A DNA stretch of 64,000 nt from B10-G9 sp963712165 (lineage in GTDB: Bacteria > Chloroflexota > Anaerolineae > Anaerolineales > UBA11858), in the NCBI GenBank assembly GCA_963712165.1, contig CAVQGY010000002.1, positions 1,233,980 through 1,297,979 on the forward strand, written 5' to 3'. The notes under the pieces were generated by a model. That model searched no databases and had not been told where the DNA came from. It worked only from the letters and a program-made list of their open reading frames with translations. Numbering within the stretch: position 1 is the stretch's first letter; every line of letters begins with the position of its first letter. A program made the translations under genes and the position numbers. Shown one piece after another: positions 24,772 through 34,008 of the stretch.

Positions 24772-25347
24772 ATGAAACATCATCGGGGAAGGTTGGAAGT
24801 TATCACGGGGCCTATGTTTTGCGGAAAAACAGATGAGCTGCTGCGCAGGCTGAGGCGGGCTATCATAGCCAAACAGAAGATCCAGGTGTTCAAACCTGGT
24901 TTTGATATTCGTTATGGAAGCGAAAAGGTAACATCACATGCTGGAAATGAATACGAAGCATATCCTGTTGAAAATATCACTGATATTCCTGCTCTACTCC
25001 AGGCCGATGTCACCCTGGTTGCAATAGATGAAGCCCAATTTTTCGGAGATGAGATCGTCCCGATTGTCCAGGATCTGGTGGACCGGGGAATCAGGGTCAT
25101 CGTAGGTGGACTTGATATGGATTTCCGGGGTGTGCCCTTTGGCCAGATGCCCCAGCTTCTGGCCCAGGCGGAAGTCGTGGATAAATTGCATGCGATCTGC
25201 ATGGTCTGTGGAGAAGAGGCTACCCGGACCCAGAGGTTGGTTGATGGTGAACCCGCTTATTATGACGATCCGATAATTATTGTAGGGGCTTCGGAAATGT
25301 ATGAAGCCCGATGCAGAATACATCACCGCGTACCAAAGAAGGATTAA
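24772..25347 (+). CDS. tdk: Thymidine kinase (type II)
   Basis: 191 aa. P-loop GPMFCGKTDELLRRL near residue 13, the DEAQFF Walker-B-like motif near 85 with catalytic Glu, and a C-terminal zinc ribbon with CMVCG and a late Cys in EARCRIH. The enzyme phosphorylates thymidine in the salvage pathway. Typical length. A short spacing (9 nt) to hpt suggests one salvage operon. Confidence 0.96.
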   Translation: MKHHRGRLEVITGPMFCGKTDELLRRLRRAIIAKQKIQVFKPGFDIRYGSEKVTSHAGNEYEAYPVENITDIPALLQADVTLVAIDEAQFFGDEIVPIVQDLVDRGIRVIVGGLDMDFRGVPFGQMPQLLAQAEVVDKLHAICMVCGEEATRTQRLVDGEPAYYDDPIIIVGASEMYEARCRIHHRVPKKD

Positions 25348-25356
25348 GGAAAGATT

Positions 25357-25917
25357 ATGCAGTCTTATCATGAATTTCTGAGTGAAGTATTGATCTCGAA
25401 AGAGCAGCTCCAGGATAAGATCCAGGAGCTAGGCCAAATGATCAGTCGGGACTATGCCGGCCTGGACTTGCACCTTATTTGTATCCTACGGGGCGGGGTT
25501 TTGTTCTTGACCGATCTGATGCGCGCGATTGATATACCCCAAACGATTGATTTTATGGCCATTTCATCCTATGGGGTTGGAGCCCGGCAGACCTCCGGCC
25601 ATATCCGGCTCACTATGGACCTGCGAGATGATATTCAAGGACGGCACGTGCTTCTCGTGGAAGATATCGTTGACAGTGGGCACACCCTCTCCTCCGTATT
25701 GGGCTTACTGGCCACCCGCAAACCTGCCTCTTTGAAGGTCTGTACATTGCTGGACAAAGCCGAACGCAGGGAAACCGAAGTCCCTCTCGATTATGTGGGT
25801 TTTGTGATTCCTAATAAATACGTTTTCGGTTATGGACTGGATCTGGATGAATATTACCGGGAGCTGCCGTTTATCGGGGTGGTGAACGAGGAAAAATATA
25901 CGCCTCCAGATCATTAG
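25357..25917 (+). CDS. hpt: Hypoxanthine phosphoribosyltransferase
   Basis: 186 aa. The PRPP-binding motif VLLVEDIVDSGHTL lies near residue 93 and the catalytic loop region around SSYGVGARQTSG near 70; CILRGGVLFL is the family N-terminal signature. It makes IMP/GMP from purine bases and PRPP. Co-located with tdk in a nucleotide-salvage pair, which supports the call. Confidence 0.95.
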   Translation: MQSYHEFLSEVLISKEQLQDKIQELGQMISRDYAGLDLHLICILRGGVLFLTDLMRAIDIPQTIDFMAISSYGVGARQTSGHIRLTMDLRDDIQGRHVLLVEDIVDSGHTLSSVLGLLATRKPASLKVCTLLDKAERRETEVPLDYVGFVIPNKYVFGYGLDLDEYYRELPFIGVVNEEKYTPPDH

Positions 25918-26045
25918 ATCAGACTCAGCCGGGGACCTGACCAGAGGGGGCCAGTTTCTACCTGGCATCCAGAGAGAAAAATTAGATTTGATTTGTAACG
26001 AGGTAACGGGCAGCTGAGGGTTCGTCCATTATTCGGCTTGATACC

Positions 26046-27446
26046 ATGATAAATAATGCATTATTCCCCTCCCAATATGAGCAGATCGTAGATCTGCTCC
26101 GCCCTGCCGGAGCCTTTTTGGTAGGAGGCGCTGTTCGGGATGCCCTGCTGAAGCGACCGATCCATGATCTTGATTTTGCCCTGCCTGAAGGTACGGTCAG
26201 GGAAGCGAGACGAGTAGCTGATCAATTGGGGGGTGGTTTCTTCGTGATGGACCCGGAACGTCAAACATGCCGTGTGATCCTCAAGGATGAGAAAGGACGC
26301 AGACTTGTTGTGGACTTTACCCTTTTTCAGGGAGACTCCATTGAGGAGGATTTGGCTTCCCGTGATTTTACGATCACATCCATGGCCTTGGACATCCGGG
26401 AAGATGACAAAATCATTGACCTTTTTCAGGGCGTTAAAGATTTAAAAGATGGGTTGATCAGAGTGACTAGCGAACGATCCCTGGAAGATGATCCGCTGCG
26501 TTGTGTCCGCGCGGTCCGTCTTGCCGCACAATTGGGTTTCCATCTACTTCCTGAAACCAGGGAACATATCCGTCGTTATCAGCATCTTTTGGAGGCGATC
26601 TCACCTGAACGGAAAAGGGATGAATTCTTCCGGCTCCTGACAGGACCCAATCAATCCGCCGGGATCCTTTCCCTGCAAATACTGGGCGTATATCCCTATA
26701 TCATGCCGGGAGAGATTTCTACTCAGCAATCCAGAGTATTAAAGAACCTGGAGGAGATTTGGTCACTATTCCTCAGGGATCATGATCAGGGGAGGGCAGC
26801 GAGCTGGAAAAAGGGCCTGTTGGTACACCGCCTGGGACGCTTCAGGAAAAATGTGCGAGATTATGGGGGCCAAGAATTGGTTCCTGATCGATCTCTTTTC
26901 CAGTGGTCATTTATCATACCTTTATTTTCTGGTACTCCTGCGGATGAAATCAGCCTGACATCCCAACAGATCAGAGATCAGATTCACTTGAGCAATCAAG
27001 AAGCCATTTTCCTTGAGAGTGGCATCCAAGCTGTCCAGTACTGGATGAAACAATTCCAAGAGGGAGGAAAGGACCAACCCGTTGAGGTGTATCGCTTTTT
27101 CCGACAGTTTGGAAGGGCAGGTGTTGCAGCTATTTTGCTCTGTCTGGGAGAAGCTCTGGATGAACAGCGGGAAGAAAAAGGTCAGGATCGTTGGGTTGAG
27201 CACCTGGATCTGGCCCGGTATTTCCTGGAAGGTTATTGGGAACGCCGTGAGGATTGGGTGGACCCTCCAGCCCTGTTGGATGGCAATGAGATCCAGGTCG
27301 AACTTGGTATTCCGCCTGGTCCTGCAATAGGCTCTCTTCTGGAAATCCTCCGGGAGGAGCAGGTCCGGGGCGGATTAAATACCAGGGAGGAAGGGCTGAA
27401 GTACTTAAAGGGCCAATTCCCCCGAACGGAAGGAAGTGGACCATGA
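26046..27446 (+). CDS. cca: CCA tRNA nucleotidyltransferase / poly(A) polymerase family
   Basis: 466 aa. The class II nucleotidyltransferase motif GGAVRDALLKRPIHDLDFAL is at about residues 27-46, with the metal Asp pair, followed by the DFTLFQ strand, the EDLASRDFTITSMALD motif and EDDPLRCVRAVRLAAQLGF, which binds the incoming nucleotide. The C-terminal half is helical and has no intact HD phosphohydrolase motif. The encoded tRNA-Ser at 37.4 kb lacks its CCA end, consistent with need for this enzyme. CCA adding versus A-adding specificity is not decided by eye. Its stop overlaps the next gene as ATGA. Confidence 0.9.
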   Translation: MINNALFPSQYEQIVDLLRPAGAFLVGGAVRDALLKRPIHDLDFALPEGTVREARRVADQLGGGFFVMDPERQTCRVILKDEKGRRLVVDFTLFQGDSIEEDLASRDFTITSMALDIREDDKIIDLFQGVKDLKDGLIRVTSERSLEDDPLRCVRAVRLAAQLGFHLLPETREHIRRYQHLLEAISPERKRDEFFRLLTGPNQSAGILSLQILGVYPYIMPGEISTQQSRVLKNLEEIWSLFLRDHDQGRAASWKKGLLVHRLGRFRKNVRDYGGQELVPDRSLFQWSFIIPLFSGTPADEISLTSQQIRDQIHLSNQEAIFLESGIQAVQYWMKQFQEGGKDQPVEVYRFFRQFGRAGVAAILLCLGEALDEQREEKGQDRWVEHLDLARYFLEGYWERREDWVDPPALLDGNEIQVELGIPPGPAIGSLLEILREEQVRGGLNTREEGLKYLKGQFPRTEGSGP

Positions 27447-28141
27447 AAAGGCCGCCTTCCAAGGCTATATTCAGAGAGCTATATGAGGGATTTAACATGC
27501 CTCTGTGTGAGATCGATTGCGGTTTAAAATGCGGCCCCCATAATGACTATGGAGTGCCGATCTGCTGTGATATCAACCAGGTGATACCAGCAGCTTTTGA
27601 ACTGGAATGGAGATTTCTTAAGGATCAGACCGATCTCTGGGCGCCTTGGAGCAACCCTGGATCCCTGGATCCGGATTTGATGGATGAACTTCAGGAGGGA
27701 CAGGTATTATTAACATGTCAGGGCTACCAGTCATGCCAGCGGGATTTCCGGACTCTCACCTGCCGGGCGTTTCCGTTTTACCCCTATCTGGACAACGAAG
27801 AAGTATTTAGCGGGTTGGCCTATTTCCCAGAGTTCTGTTATGGCTGTTGGATCATCAGCAATCTGGAAGTTGTCAGCCAATCCTACAAGGATGCTTTTCA
27901 TTCCACATTCAAGAAGCTTTTTGAGATCTTTCCAGACTACCTAAAGGATTACGCTGGTTTTTGCGGCTACATGAGAGAGAGGGCAGAAAATGAGAATGAG
28001 AATATCGTCCTGCTGGGATTTTCCGGAGAGGTATATTTGATCGATCCCCGGACTGAAGAGAAAATTCAAGTAGAATACAAGGAATTAAGTGCGTTTGGTC
28101 CTTTTGAAATAACCCGGGAGCTGCGGTTTCCTGGTGAATGA
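27443..28141 (+). CDS. Cysteine-rich YkgJ-like putative metal-cluster protein
   Basis: 232 aa. Cysteines cluster at residues 22, 26, 30, 41 and 42 and again in CQGYQSCQRDFRTLTCRAFPF (about 93-112) and FCYGCW near 135. The CRxFPF end resembles the YkgJ Zn/Fe-cluster family, for which substrate modification roles are suggested but generally unproven. No signal peptide. The ATGA overlap with cca indicates translational coupling, so a link with tRNA maturation or a co-regulated housekeeping function is possible but speculative. Confidence 0.6.
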   Translation: MKRPPSKAIFRELYEGFNMPLCEIDCGLKCGPHNDYGVPICCDINQVIPAAFELEWRFLKDQTDLWAPWSNPGSLDPDLMDELQEGQVLLTCQGYQSCQRDFRTLTCRAFPFYPYLDNEEVFSGLAYFPEFCYGCWIISNLEVVSQSYKDAFHSTFKKLFEIFPDYLKDYAGFCGYMRERAENENENIVLLGFSGEVYLIDPRTEEKIQVEYKELSAFGPFEITRELRFPGE

Positions 28142-28167
28142 ATATCCCATTAAGACAATGAGAATGA

Positions 28168-29952
28168 ATGAATAGTTTAGAACAGCTGACAAGTGAGTTT
28201 TCCCTGCCAGAAGAATACCAAGTGCCGGACAATGTGATCGCAGGCCGAGTTAATCCGGTCCGCTGGCTGATAGCCCACACCTCACAATACTGGTATCTGG
28301 TTTTGTCCATGCTGGTAGGAGCGATTGGCAATGCTTCTCTGGCTGCGGTTGTACCCGTGATCGTTGGCCTGGCGCTGAATGCTCTTCTGGAAGATCCTCC
28401 CGGGACGTCATCCTTGTTGCGCTTTGCGCTGATCATTGTTGGAACCCAGCTGGTGCGAGGTGCGCTTCAGTTGGGCAGGAATTTCAGCGCGGAATTAATG
28501 GGACAGATGTTGGAACGGGATATCCGCCATGAGCTGTACACCAGCCTGCTAGGTAAAAGTATGACCTACCACGGTTTGCTTCCAGTTGGTGATGTCATGG
28601 CCCGGGCGACAAATGACGTTCGTGAAGTAAACTTCATGTTCAATCCGGGATTGAATCTGGTTATCGGATCGGCCAATTTCATCATCATGCCCATCCTGTT
28701 TGCGCCTCGCTATCATCCTGCTTTGATCGCAGCTCCATTGATCTTCCTAGTTCTATATATCTTTGCCCTCTGGCAGTATCTTTACGAGTTGAAACCGATC
28801 ACTGATGCGGTCCGTAAAGCATTTGGTGTTTTAAACTCCAGATTAGCCGAGGCAGTGGATGGTATCGAGACGGTCAAGGGAATGGCGGAGGAAGCCAGTG
28901 AAGTTGAATTATTTGCCCAGAATGCCCGCGATTTTCGGGATAAGGAAATTCACCAAGGAGATGTGGAGGCCCGCTTCTTACCCCTGCTGTTGATGGGATT
29001 GACACAGGCAGGAGGATTGTACCATTCCATCCTCCTCTACCAGCGAGGATTGCTGGAGGTCGGGGATATTGCAGGATATTTTGGTTTGCTGGCTTTGCTG
29101 GGCTTCCCTACCTTTGTTTCCCTATTTGCCTATTCCCAGATATCTCTGGGTATAGCCAGCTCCCGGCGCATCCTGGAACTGATCAACAGAGAGACCGAGC
29201 TTGACCAGAATCAAGCTGGTTACAACCAAGAAGTTAAGGGAAAAATCACATTTGAGAATGTATCCTACGCCTATCCTGGAGTCGAGAATTCATTGGAGGG
29301 ATTGGATATCACGATTAACCCCGGTCAAACAGTGGCGATAGTTGGACAGACTGGAGCTGGAAAAACCACCCTGGCGAAACTTGTCAACCGGACTTTTGAA
29401 GTGAACGAGGGATCTATTCAGATAGATGATATCGATGTCCGGGAATGGGATCTGGATGCACTTCGCCGAAGCATATCGATCATAGAACAGGACATCTTCC
29501 TCTTCTCAACTACAATCGCCGAGAATATAGCCTTTGGCAAACCGGAGGCTACTAAGGAAGAGATCATCAAGGCGGCACAATCAGCTCAGGCCCATGAGTT
29601 TATCCTATCCTTTAACGAAGGTTACGATACGCTCCTGGGAGAACGTGGTGTGACACTTTCTGGCGGCCAGCGCCAGCGGCTGGCTTTAGCGAGAGCGTTC
29701 CTGACCGATCCCCGCATTTTGATCCTGGATGACTCCACCAGTTCGATTGACAGCGCTACGGAGGACGAGATTCAGAAAGCCATATTCGAAGCTGCCAGGG
29801 GCAGAACAACACTGATCATCACCCATAGGCTTTCCCAGATCCGCTGGGCGGATATCATCCTGGTCCTCCGTCAGGGAAGGATCACTGATCGGGGTACGCA
29901 TGAAGAGTTGATCAAAAGCTCAAAAGCCTACAGCCAGCTGTTCAAAGAATGA
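28168..29952 (+). CDS. ABC exporter half-transporter, degenerate-site subunit
   Basis: 594 aa: six-helix type IV transmembrane domain (about 25-330), then nucleotide-binding domain with Walker A GQTGAGKTT (about 393), Q-loop, signature LSGGQRQRLALARA (about 497) and Walker B ILILDDSTSSID (about 515). The catalytic Glu after Walker B is replaced by Asp while its signature is canonical. Together with the next gene it forms a heterodimeric ABC exporter of the TM287/288 or BmrCD type, probably exporting lipids or drugs. The pair lies 25 nt apart. Confidence 0.92.
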   Translation: MNSLEQLTSEFSLPEEYQVPDNVIAGRVNPVRWLIAHTSQYWYLVLSMLVGAIGNASLAAVVPVIVGLALNALLEDPPGTSSLLRFALIIVGTQLVRGALQLGRNFSAELMGQMLERDIRHELYTSLLGKSMTYHGLLPVGDVMARATNDVREVNFMFNPGLNLVIGSANFIIMPILFAPRYHPALIAAPLIFLVLYIFALWQYLYELKPITDAVRKAFGVLNSRLAEAVDGIETVKGMAEEASEVELFAQNARDFRDKEIHQGDVEARFLPLLLMGLTQAGGLYHSILLYQRGLLEVGDIAGYFGLLALLGFPTFVSLFAYSQISLGIASSRRILELINRETELDQNQAGYNQEVKGKITFENVSYAYPGVENSLEGLDITINPGQTVAIVGQTGAGKTTLAKLVNRTFEVNEGSIQIDDIDVREWDLDALRRSISIIEQDIFLFSTTIAENIAFGKPEATKEEIIKAAQSAQAHEFILSFNEGYDTLLGERGVTLSGGQRQRLALARAFLTDPRILILDDSTSSIDSATEDEIQKAIFEAARGRTTLIITHRLSQIRWADIILVLRQGRITDRGTHEELIKSSKAYSQLFKE

Positions 29953-29977
29953 ATAATTGTTTTTCAAGGTGACCTGA

Positions 29978-31792
29978 ATGGGATTTTTTAGCAATCTGGA
30001 CGTTGAAGCATACGATAGAGAATACAGCAATAAAGAGCTGCTGAAACGCATTGTCTCCTATGTCAAGCCGCATACGTCTAGGCTGGTCTGGATCTCAATC
30101 TTCTTGGTCTTGATCGGAGTTTCCAGCGCCGCATTCCCGTTAGTCCTCTCCCAAAGCATCGATCGGTTGGCCGTGGACAGAGATGAAAGCTTGATAACCC
30201 TGCTGATCGGCCTGATCATGCTGGCAGCCTTGATCTCTTGGGGAGGAAACTGGGTCCGCCGCCGAATGACTGCGCGAGTTGTGTCGAATATCGTCACGGC
30301 CCTGAGAACAGATGCATTTGCCTCCGCAGCCAATCATGATCTTTCTTTTTATGATAAGTATTCTTCCGGCAAGGTGGTTTCTCGAATAACTTCTGATACG
30401 CGGGAATTCGGCCAGCTGATCCTGTTGATCACTGATCTTGGTGCCCAAATGGTTAGAACCCTGTTCTTGGGAATTGTGCTGGTTCGCCTGGAATACCGCC
30501 TATTTCTCTATGTGCTGGTATTTTTGCCTGTGGTGTTCTTGATCGCCAGGAGTTTCCGGAAGGCGGCCCGCAAGGTGACCCGGGAAGGCATGCGGGCTAT
30601 GGCCAAGGTCAACGCGACAATCAAAGAAACTGTCAGCGGCATCGCGGTTGCCAAAAATTTCCGTCAGGAACCGAAGATCTTCGCTGATTTTGATCAGGCG
30701 AATGCAGAATCTTACCGGATCAACCTGCGGAGGGGTTTCGTTTTGGCCCTGGTATTCCCGGTACTGAATGCCCTGGGAGGGGTAGGCACAGCCTTATTGG
30801 TTTATGCTGGCGGCATGTCTGCTGCCCAGGGATGGGTGACTGTCGGGTCCTGGTACCTGTTTGTTGTGGGACTGGATTACTTTTTCTTCCCCGTCCTCAA
30901 CCTGGCTTCATTCTGGGCTCAGGTCCAGGCAGGATTATCGGCAGCTGAGCGGGTTTATGCCTTGATCGATGCTGAACCAGCGGTGAACCAAACTGGAATA
31001 TCAGTTCCTGATAGATTATCCGGACGAATCCGGATTGAAGGACTGGGTTTTAAATATACAGAGAATGAATGGGTTTTTCAGGATTTTGACCTCAGTATTG
31101 CACCTGGTGAGAGTATCGCTTTGGTGGGACATACCGGTTCCGGGAAGTCATCCATCGCGAAGCTGATCGCCAGGTTCTACGAATTCCAATCAGGAAAGAT
31201 CCTGATCGATGATCACAATATTCGCGATCTAGACCTTACCGCTTATCGTAAACAGCTGGGAATCATCTCCCAGATCCCTTTCCTGTTCTCTGGTACTGTG
31301 GCGGAAAATATCCAGTATGCCTGCTCAGACTCGAGTCCAGAAGAGATCATTCGTTTGGCCCGGGAAATTGGGGAGGGAGAATGGCTGGAAACACTACCTG
31401 AGGGACTGGACACTGAAGTTGGGGAAAGGGGAGCGCATCTATCTATGGGCCAGCGCCAGCTGGTCGCCCTCCTGCGGGTATTGATCCAAAATCCAGCTAT
31501 ATTCATCCTGGATGAGGCCACAGCCAGTATCGATCCCTTTACTGAACGACAGATCCAGCAGGCGTTAGACCTGATCCTGCGGGACAGCACCAGCATCCTG
31601 ATCGCCCATCGGTTATCGACAGTAAAATCCGCTGACAGGATCATTGTGCTTGATCAAGGGAAGATCATTGAAGAGGGTACCCATGAGTCCCTCTTGAGGG
31701 ATAACGGTTATTATGCAGAGCTCTACAATACTTACTTCCGCCACCAGAGCCTGGCATATATAGAAGAAAGTAAAAGATTGATTAAAGATTGA
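29978..31792 (+). CDS. ABC exporter half-transporter, catalytic-site partner
   Basis: 604 aa with the same layout: six membrane helices and an NBD with Walker A GHTGSGKSS (about 384), signature LSMGQRQLVALLRVL (about 487) and canonical Walker B IFILDEATASID (about 508). The signature has Met in place of the second Gly of LSGGQ. So the site built from this Walker B and the other subunit's LSGGQ should hydrolyse ATP, and the opposite one is degenerate, the known asymmetry of heterodimeric exporters. It forms an operon with the preceding subunit and ends at a terminator. Confidence 0.93.
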   Translation: MGFFSNLDVEAYDREYSNKELLKRIVSYVKPHTSRLVWISIFLVLIGVSSAAFPLVLSQSIDRLAVDRDESLITLLIGLIMLAALISWGGNWVRRRMTARVVSNIVTALRTDAFASAANHDLSFYDKYSSGKVVSRITSDTREFGQLILLITDLGAQMVRTLFLGIVLVRLEYRLFLYVLVFLPVVFLIARSFRKAARKVTREGMRAMAKVNATIKETVSGIAVAKNFRQEPKIFADFDQANAESYRINLRRGFVLALVFPVLNALGGVGTALLVYAGGMSAAQGWVTVGSWYLFVVGLDYFFFPVLNLASFWAQVQAGLSAAERVYALIDAEPAVNQTGISVPDRLSGRIRIEGLGFKYTENEWVFQDFDLSIAPGESIALVGHTGSGKSSIAKLIARFYEFQSGKILIDDHNIRDLDLTAYRKQLGIISQIPFLFSGTVAENIQYACSDSSPEEIIRLAREIGEGEWLETLPEGLDTEVGERGAHLSMGQRQLVALLRVLIQNPAIFILDEATASIDPFTERQIQQALDLILRDSTSILIAHRLSTVKSADRIIVLDQGKIIEEGTHESLLRDNGYYAELYNTYFRHQSLAYIEESKRLIKD

Positions 31793-31827
31793 AAATTGAA
31801 TATTAAAAATGAGTATCCTGCTTATAT

Positions 31828-31861
31828 AAAGACCTCCAGAGATTTTCCGGAGGTCTTTTTT
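31828..31861. terminator. Terminator between convergent ABC and peptidase genes
   Basis: Arms AAAGACCTCC (31828-31837) and GGAGGTCTTT (31849-31858) with T-run on the plus side and A-run on the left side, so it may work in both directions. Confidence 0.85.
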
Positions 31862-31886
31862 ATACTCTTTATATTTTCAATTGAAC

Positions 31887-32990
31887 TTAGATCATGAATT
31901 TGCCGTCTTTATACAGCAGATCACCGTCCACCCGAATCTCACTATCCTCGCGGATATCACAAATCATATCCCAATGGATGGAAGACACATTTTTACTACC
32001 AGTTTCGGGATATCCGGCGCCAAGGGCCATGTGGAATGATCCCCCGATCTTTTCATCATAGAGGATGCTTTTGGTGAATTTCTGAATGCCGTAGTTGGTT
32101 CCAATCGCAAACTCACCCAGGTAGCGGGCTCCCTCATCACTGTCCAGCATGGCCAGCAGGAATTCCTCGTTCTTCTTAGCGGTAGCTTTGACTACCTTTC
32201 CATCCTTGAATTCCAAGCGAATGCCATCCACTTCCTTGCCTTGTTCGATAGCAGGATAAGTATATTCCACCCAGCCGTTGACGGAGTCTTCCACGGGACC
32301 GGTGAAGACCTCGCCGCTGGGCATATTATGGGAGCCATCGGAGTTGATGAAAGTTCGGCCTTCAACGGAGAGGGATATATCGGCATTGGGGCTCTTAACT
32401 GTGACCAGTTTTCTGCCGTTGAGCCAATCAACCACCTTTTGCTGCTCGTCATGGATGCGCTGCCATTCCGCAATGGGATCATCCTTATCACAGTAGGTGG
32501 CGCCGTAGACAAAATCCTCGTAATCCCTTAAGCTCATATCCGCGTCCTGGGCATAGGCCGAACAGGGAAATTGGGTCAGGGTCCAGCGTAAGTCGCCCGA
32601 GGCTGCCCTTTCCATATAGATCTGCATCAATTCTTGTTTGGCCTGCGCTGCGAGTTGCTGCTTCAGGGAGTCGACCCCGGTAAGGTGGCGAGTGTTATCA
32701 AAAGCCCTTAAGGCAATCAGGACATCAGCCTTTTCATAGAGAAGTCTGGTTGCCGGTGAGATCCATTTCAACTGGGCATCATTGGCGTAGCGGTAACCAT
32801 ATTCAGTTATATCATCCGAGCTCATCAGGACCTGGGGATAACCGCCAGCTTCCAGCACAGACCGGAGCACTTCACTTACCAGTGGTTCGGCCACCATATG
32901 CCCGAAGATCAAAACCCAATCTTCAGGTTGGACCTTTACTGAGTAATTGACCAGCAAGTCAGCTAGTTTCGTAATACGGGGATCTTTCAT
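31887..32990 (-). CDS. M29 family aminopeptidase
   Basis: 367 aa. The thermophilic metalloprotease layout is complete: N-terminal LLVNYSVKVQPEDWVLI and VLEAGGYPQVLM, the metal-ligand Glu of NMPSGEVFTGPVED near 225, and a C-terminal block with GEFAIGTN, SFHMALGAGYPETG and SIHWDMI that supplies the remaining ligands. It is a cytosolic two-metal aminopeptidase of the PepS/AmpS type releasing N-terminal residues from peptides. Its start is the ATG preceded by an AAGGAAG site. It is 34 nt downstream of rsmA on the same strand. Confidence 0.93.
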   Translation of the reverse strand: MKDPRITKLADLLVNYSVKVQPEDWVLIFGHMVAEPLVSEVLRSVLEAGGYPQVLMSSDDITEYGYRYANDAQLKWISPATRLLYEKADVLIALRAFDNTRHLTGVDSLKQQLAAQAKQELMQIYMERAASGDLRWTLTQFPCSAYAQDADMSLRDYEDFVYGATYCDKDDPIAEWQRIHDEQQKVVDWLNGRKLVTVKSPNADISLSVEGRTFINSDGSHNMPSGEVFTGPVEDSVNGWVEYTYPAIEQGKEVDGIRLEFKDGKVVKATAKKNEEFLLAMLDSDEGARYLGEFAIGTNYGIQKFTKSILYDEKIGGSFHMALGAGYPETGSKNVSSIHWDMICDIREDSEIRVDGDLLYKDGKFMI

Positions 32991-33023
32991 AAGAAGTTCT
33001 TCCTTTTTGTGTTTTCCTTGGTT

Positions 33024-33869
33024 CTATTTCTGTTTTATCTTATCATAGGCTGAGGTAAGTTCAATCCATTCAGGGATCGAAAGGGTTTCGGCTCTTCGAC
33101 CAGGATCGATCCCCCCACCATTCAGTAAGGATACAACCAGTTCTGGCGGCCAGCCCAGGCCTTTAGTAAGGGAGTTACGCAGGGTTTTCCTTTTGTGGAG
33201 GAAGCCGGCTTTGACAAGGTTGAAGAATGTATCCCGCTGGGATTCAGGCAGGAGTGGTTCTGGATGCAGACCAATTTTGATCACCGCAGAGTCAACTCGA
33301 GGAGGAGGGTAAAATGCTCCTGCAGGGACCCGCATTTCCATTTTCGGTGTACCGTACATTCGTACACTGAGTGCCAGCAGGCTAAGCTTACCGGCAGGGG
33401 CGCAAACCCGATGCGCTACTTCATACTGGATCGTGAGCACAATTTCGCGGGGTTTATGCTTTGCTTCAAGCAGATTCCTGATGATCCTGGATGTGATATA
33501 GTAGGGGATGTTGGCCACAACTAGATAACCATCATCCTGGACCAGCTCCGAACTGTCCAATTGCAGGATGTCTCCTTCTACCAACCTGATATTCGGGAAG
33601 GGAGCAAGACGTTTGGACAGTAAGGGAATGAACCGCCCATCAAGCTCAACGGCGGTGACTGCCCGGGCTGATCGAGCCAGATAAGCGGTCAGATGCCCTA
33701 AACCGGCACCAATTTCCAGGACGGTATCGTTGGATGTAACGCCCGAGATCTGGACAATCTTCTCCAGGATGTTCGGGTCAGTTAGAAAGTTCTGCCCCAG
33801 ACTTTTATCTGGTCTTAGATTGTGGCTCTTGAGCAAACTCGAGATGGATTGATCGTTAAAATGATCCAT
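33024..33869 (-). CDS. rsmA: 16S rRNA (adenine-1518/1519 dimethyl) methyltransferase RsmA/KsgA
   Basis: 281 aa. N-terminal GQNFLTDPNILEKIV, SAM motif I LEIGAGLGHLT near 53, the acidic VTAVELDGR loop and the catalytic NIPYYITS near 120 are diagnostic. It dimethylates two adenosines near the 3' end of 16S rRNA. Divergent from the ARMT1-like gene; followed by the M29 peptidase gene. Confidence 0.96.
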   Translation of the reverse strand: MDHFNDQSISSLLKSHNLRPDKSLGQNFLTDPNILEKIVQISGVTSNDTVLEIGAGLGHLTAYLARSARAVTAVELDGRFIPLLSKRLAPFPNIRLVEGDILQLDSSELVQDDGYLVVANIPYYITSRIIRNLLEAKHKPREIVLTIQYEVAHRVCAPAGKLSLLALSVRMYGTPKMEMRVPAGAFYPPPRVDSAVIKIGLHPEPLLPESQRDTFFNLVKAGFLHKRKTLRNSLTKGLGWPPELVVSLLNGGGIDPGRRAETLSIPEWIELTSAYDKIKQK

Positions 33870-34008
33870 TGCTGGGCATTATAACAAGTTTATTGAACTG
33901 GGCGGATATTCCCTGGCTGAAAATGAGATAAAAAGGGCTTTCGTTCTTAACCCAGTGTGATGAACATCATCCAGGAAGGTGATTACCAGGCAGGACAGGG
34001 ATTGATCT

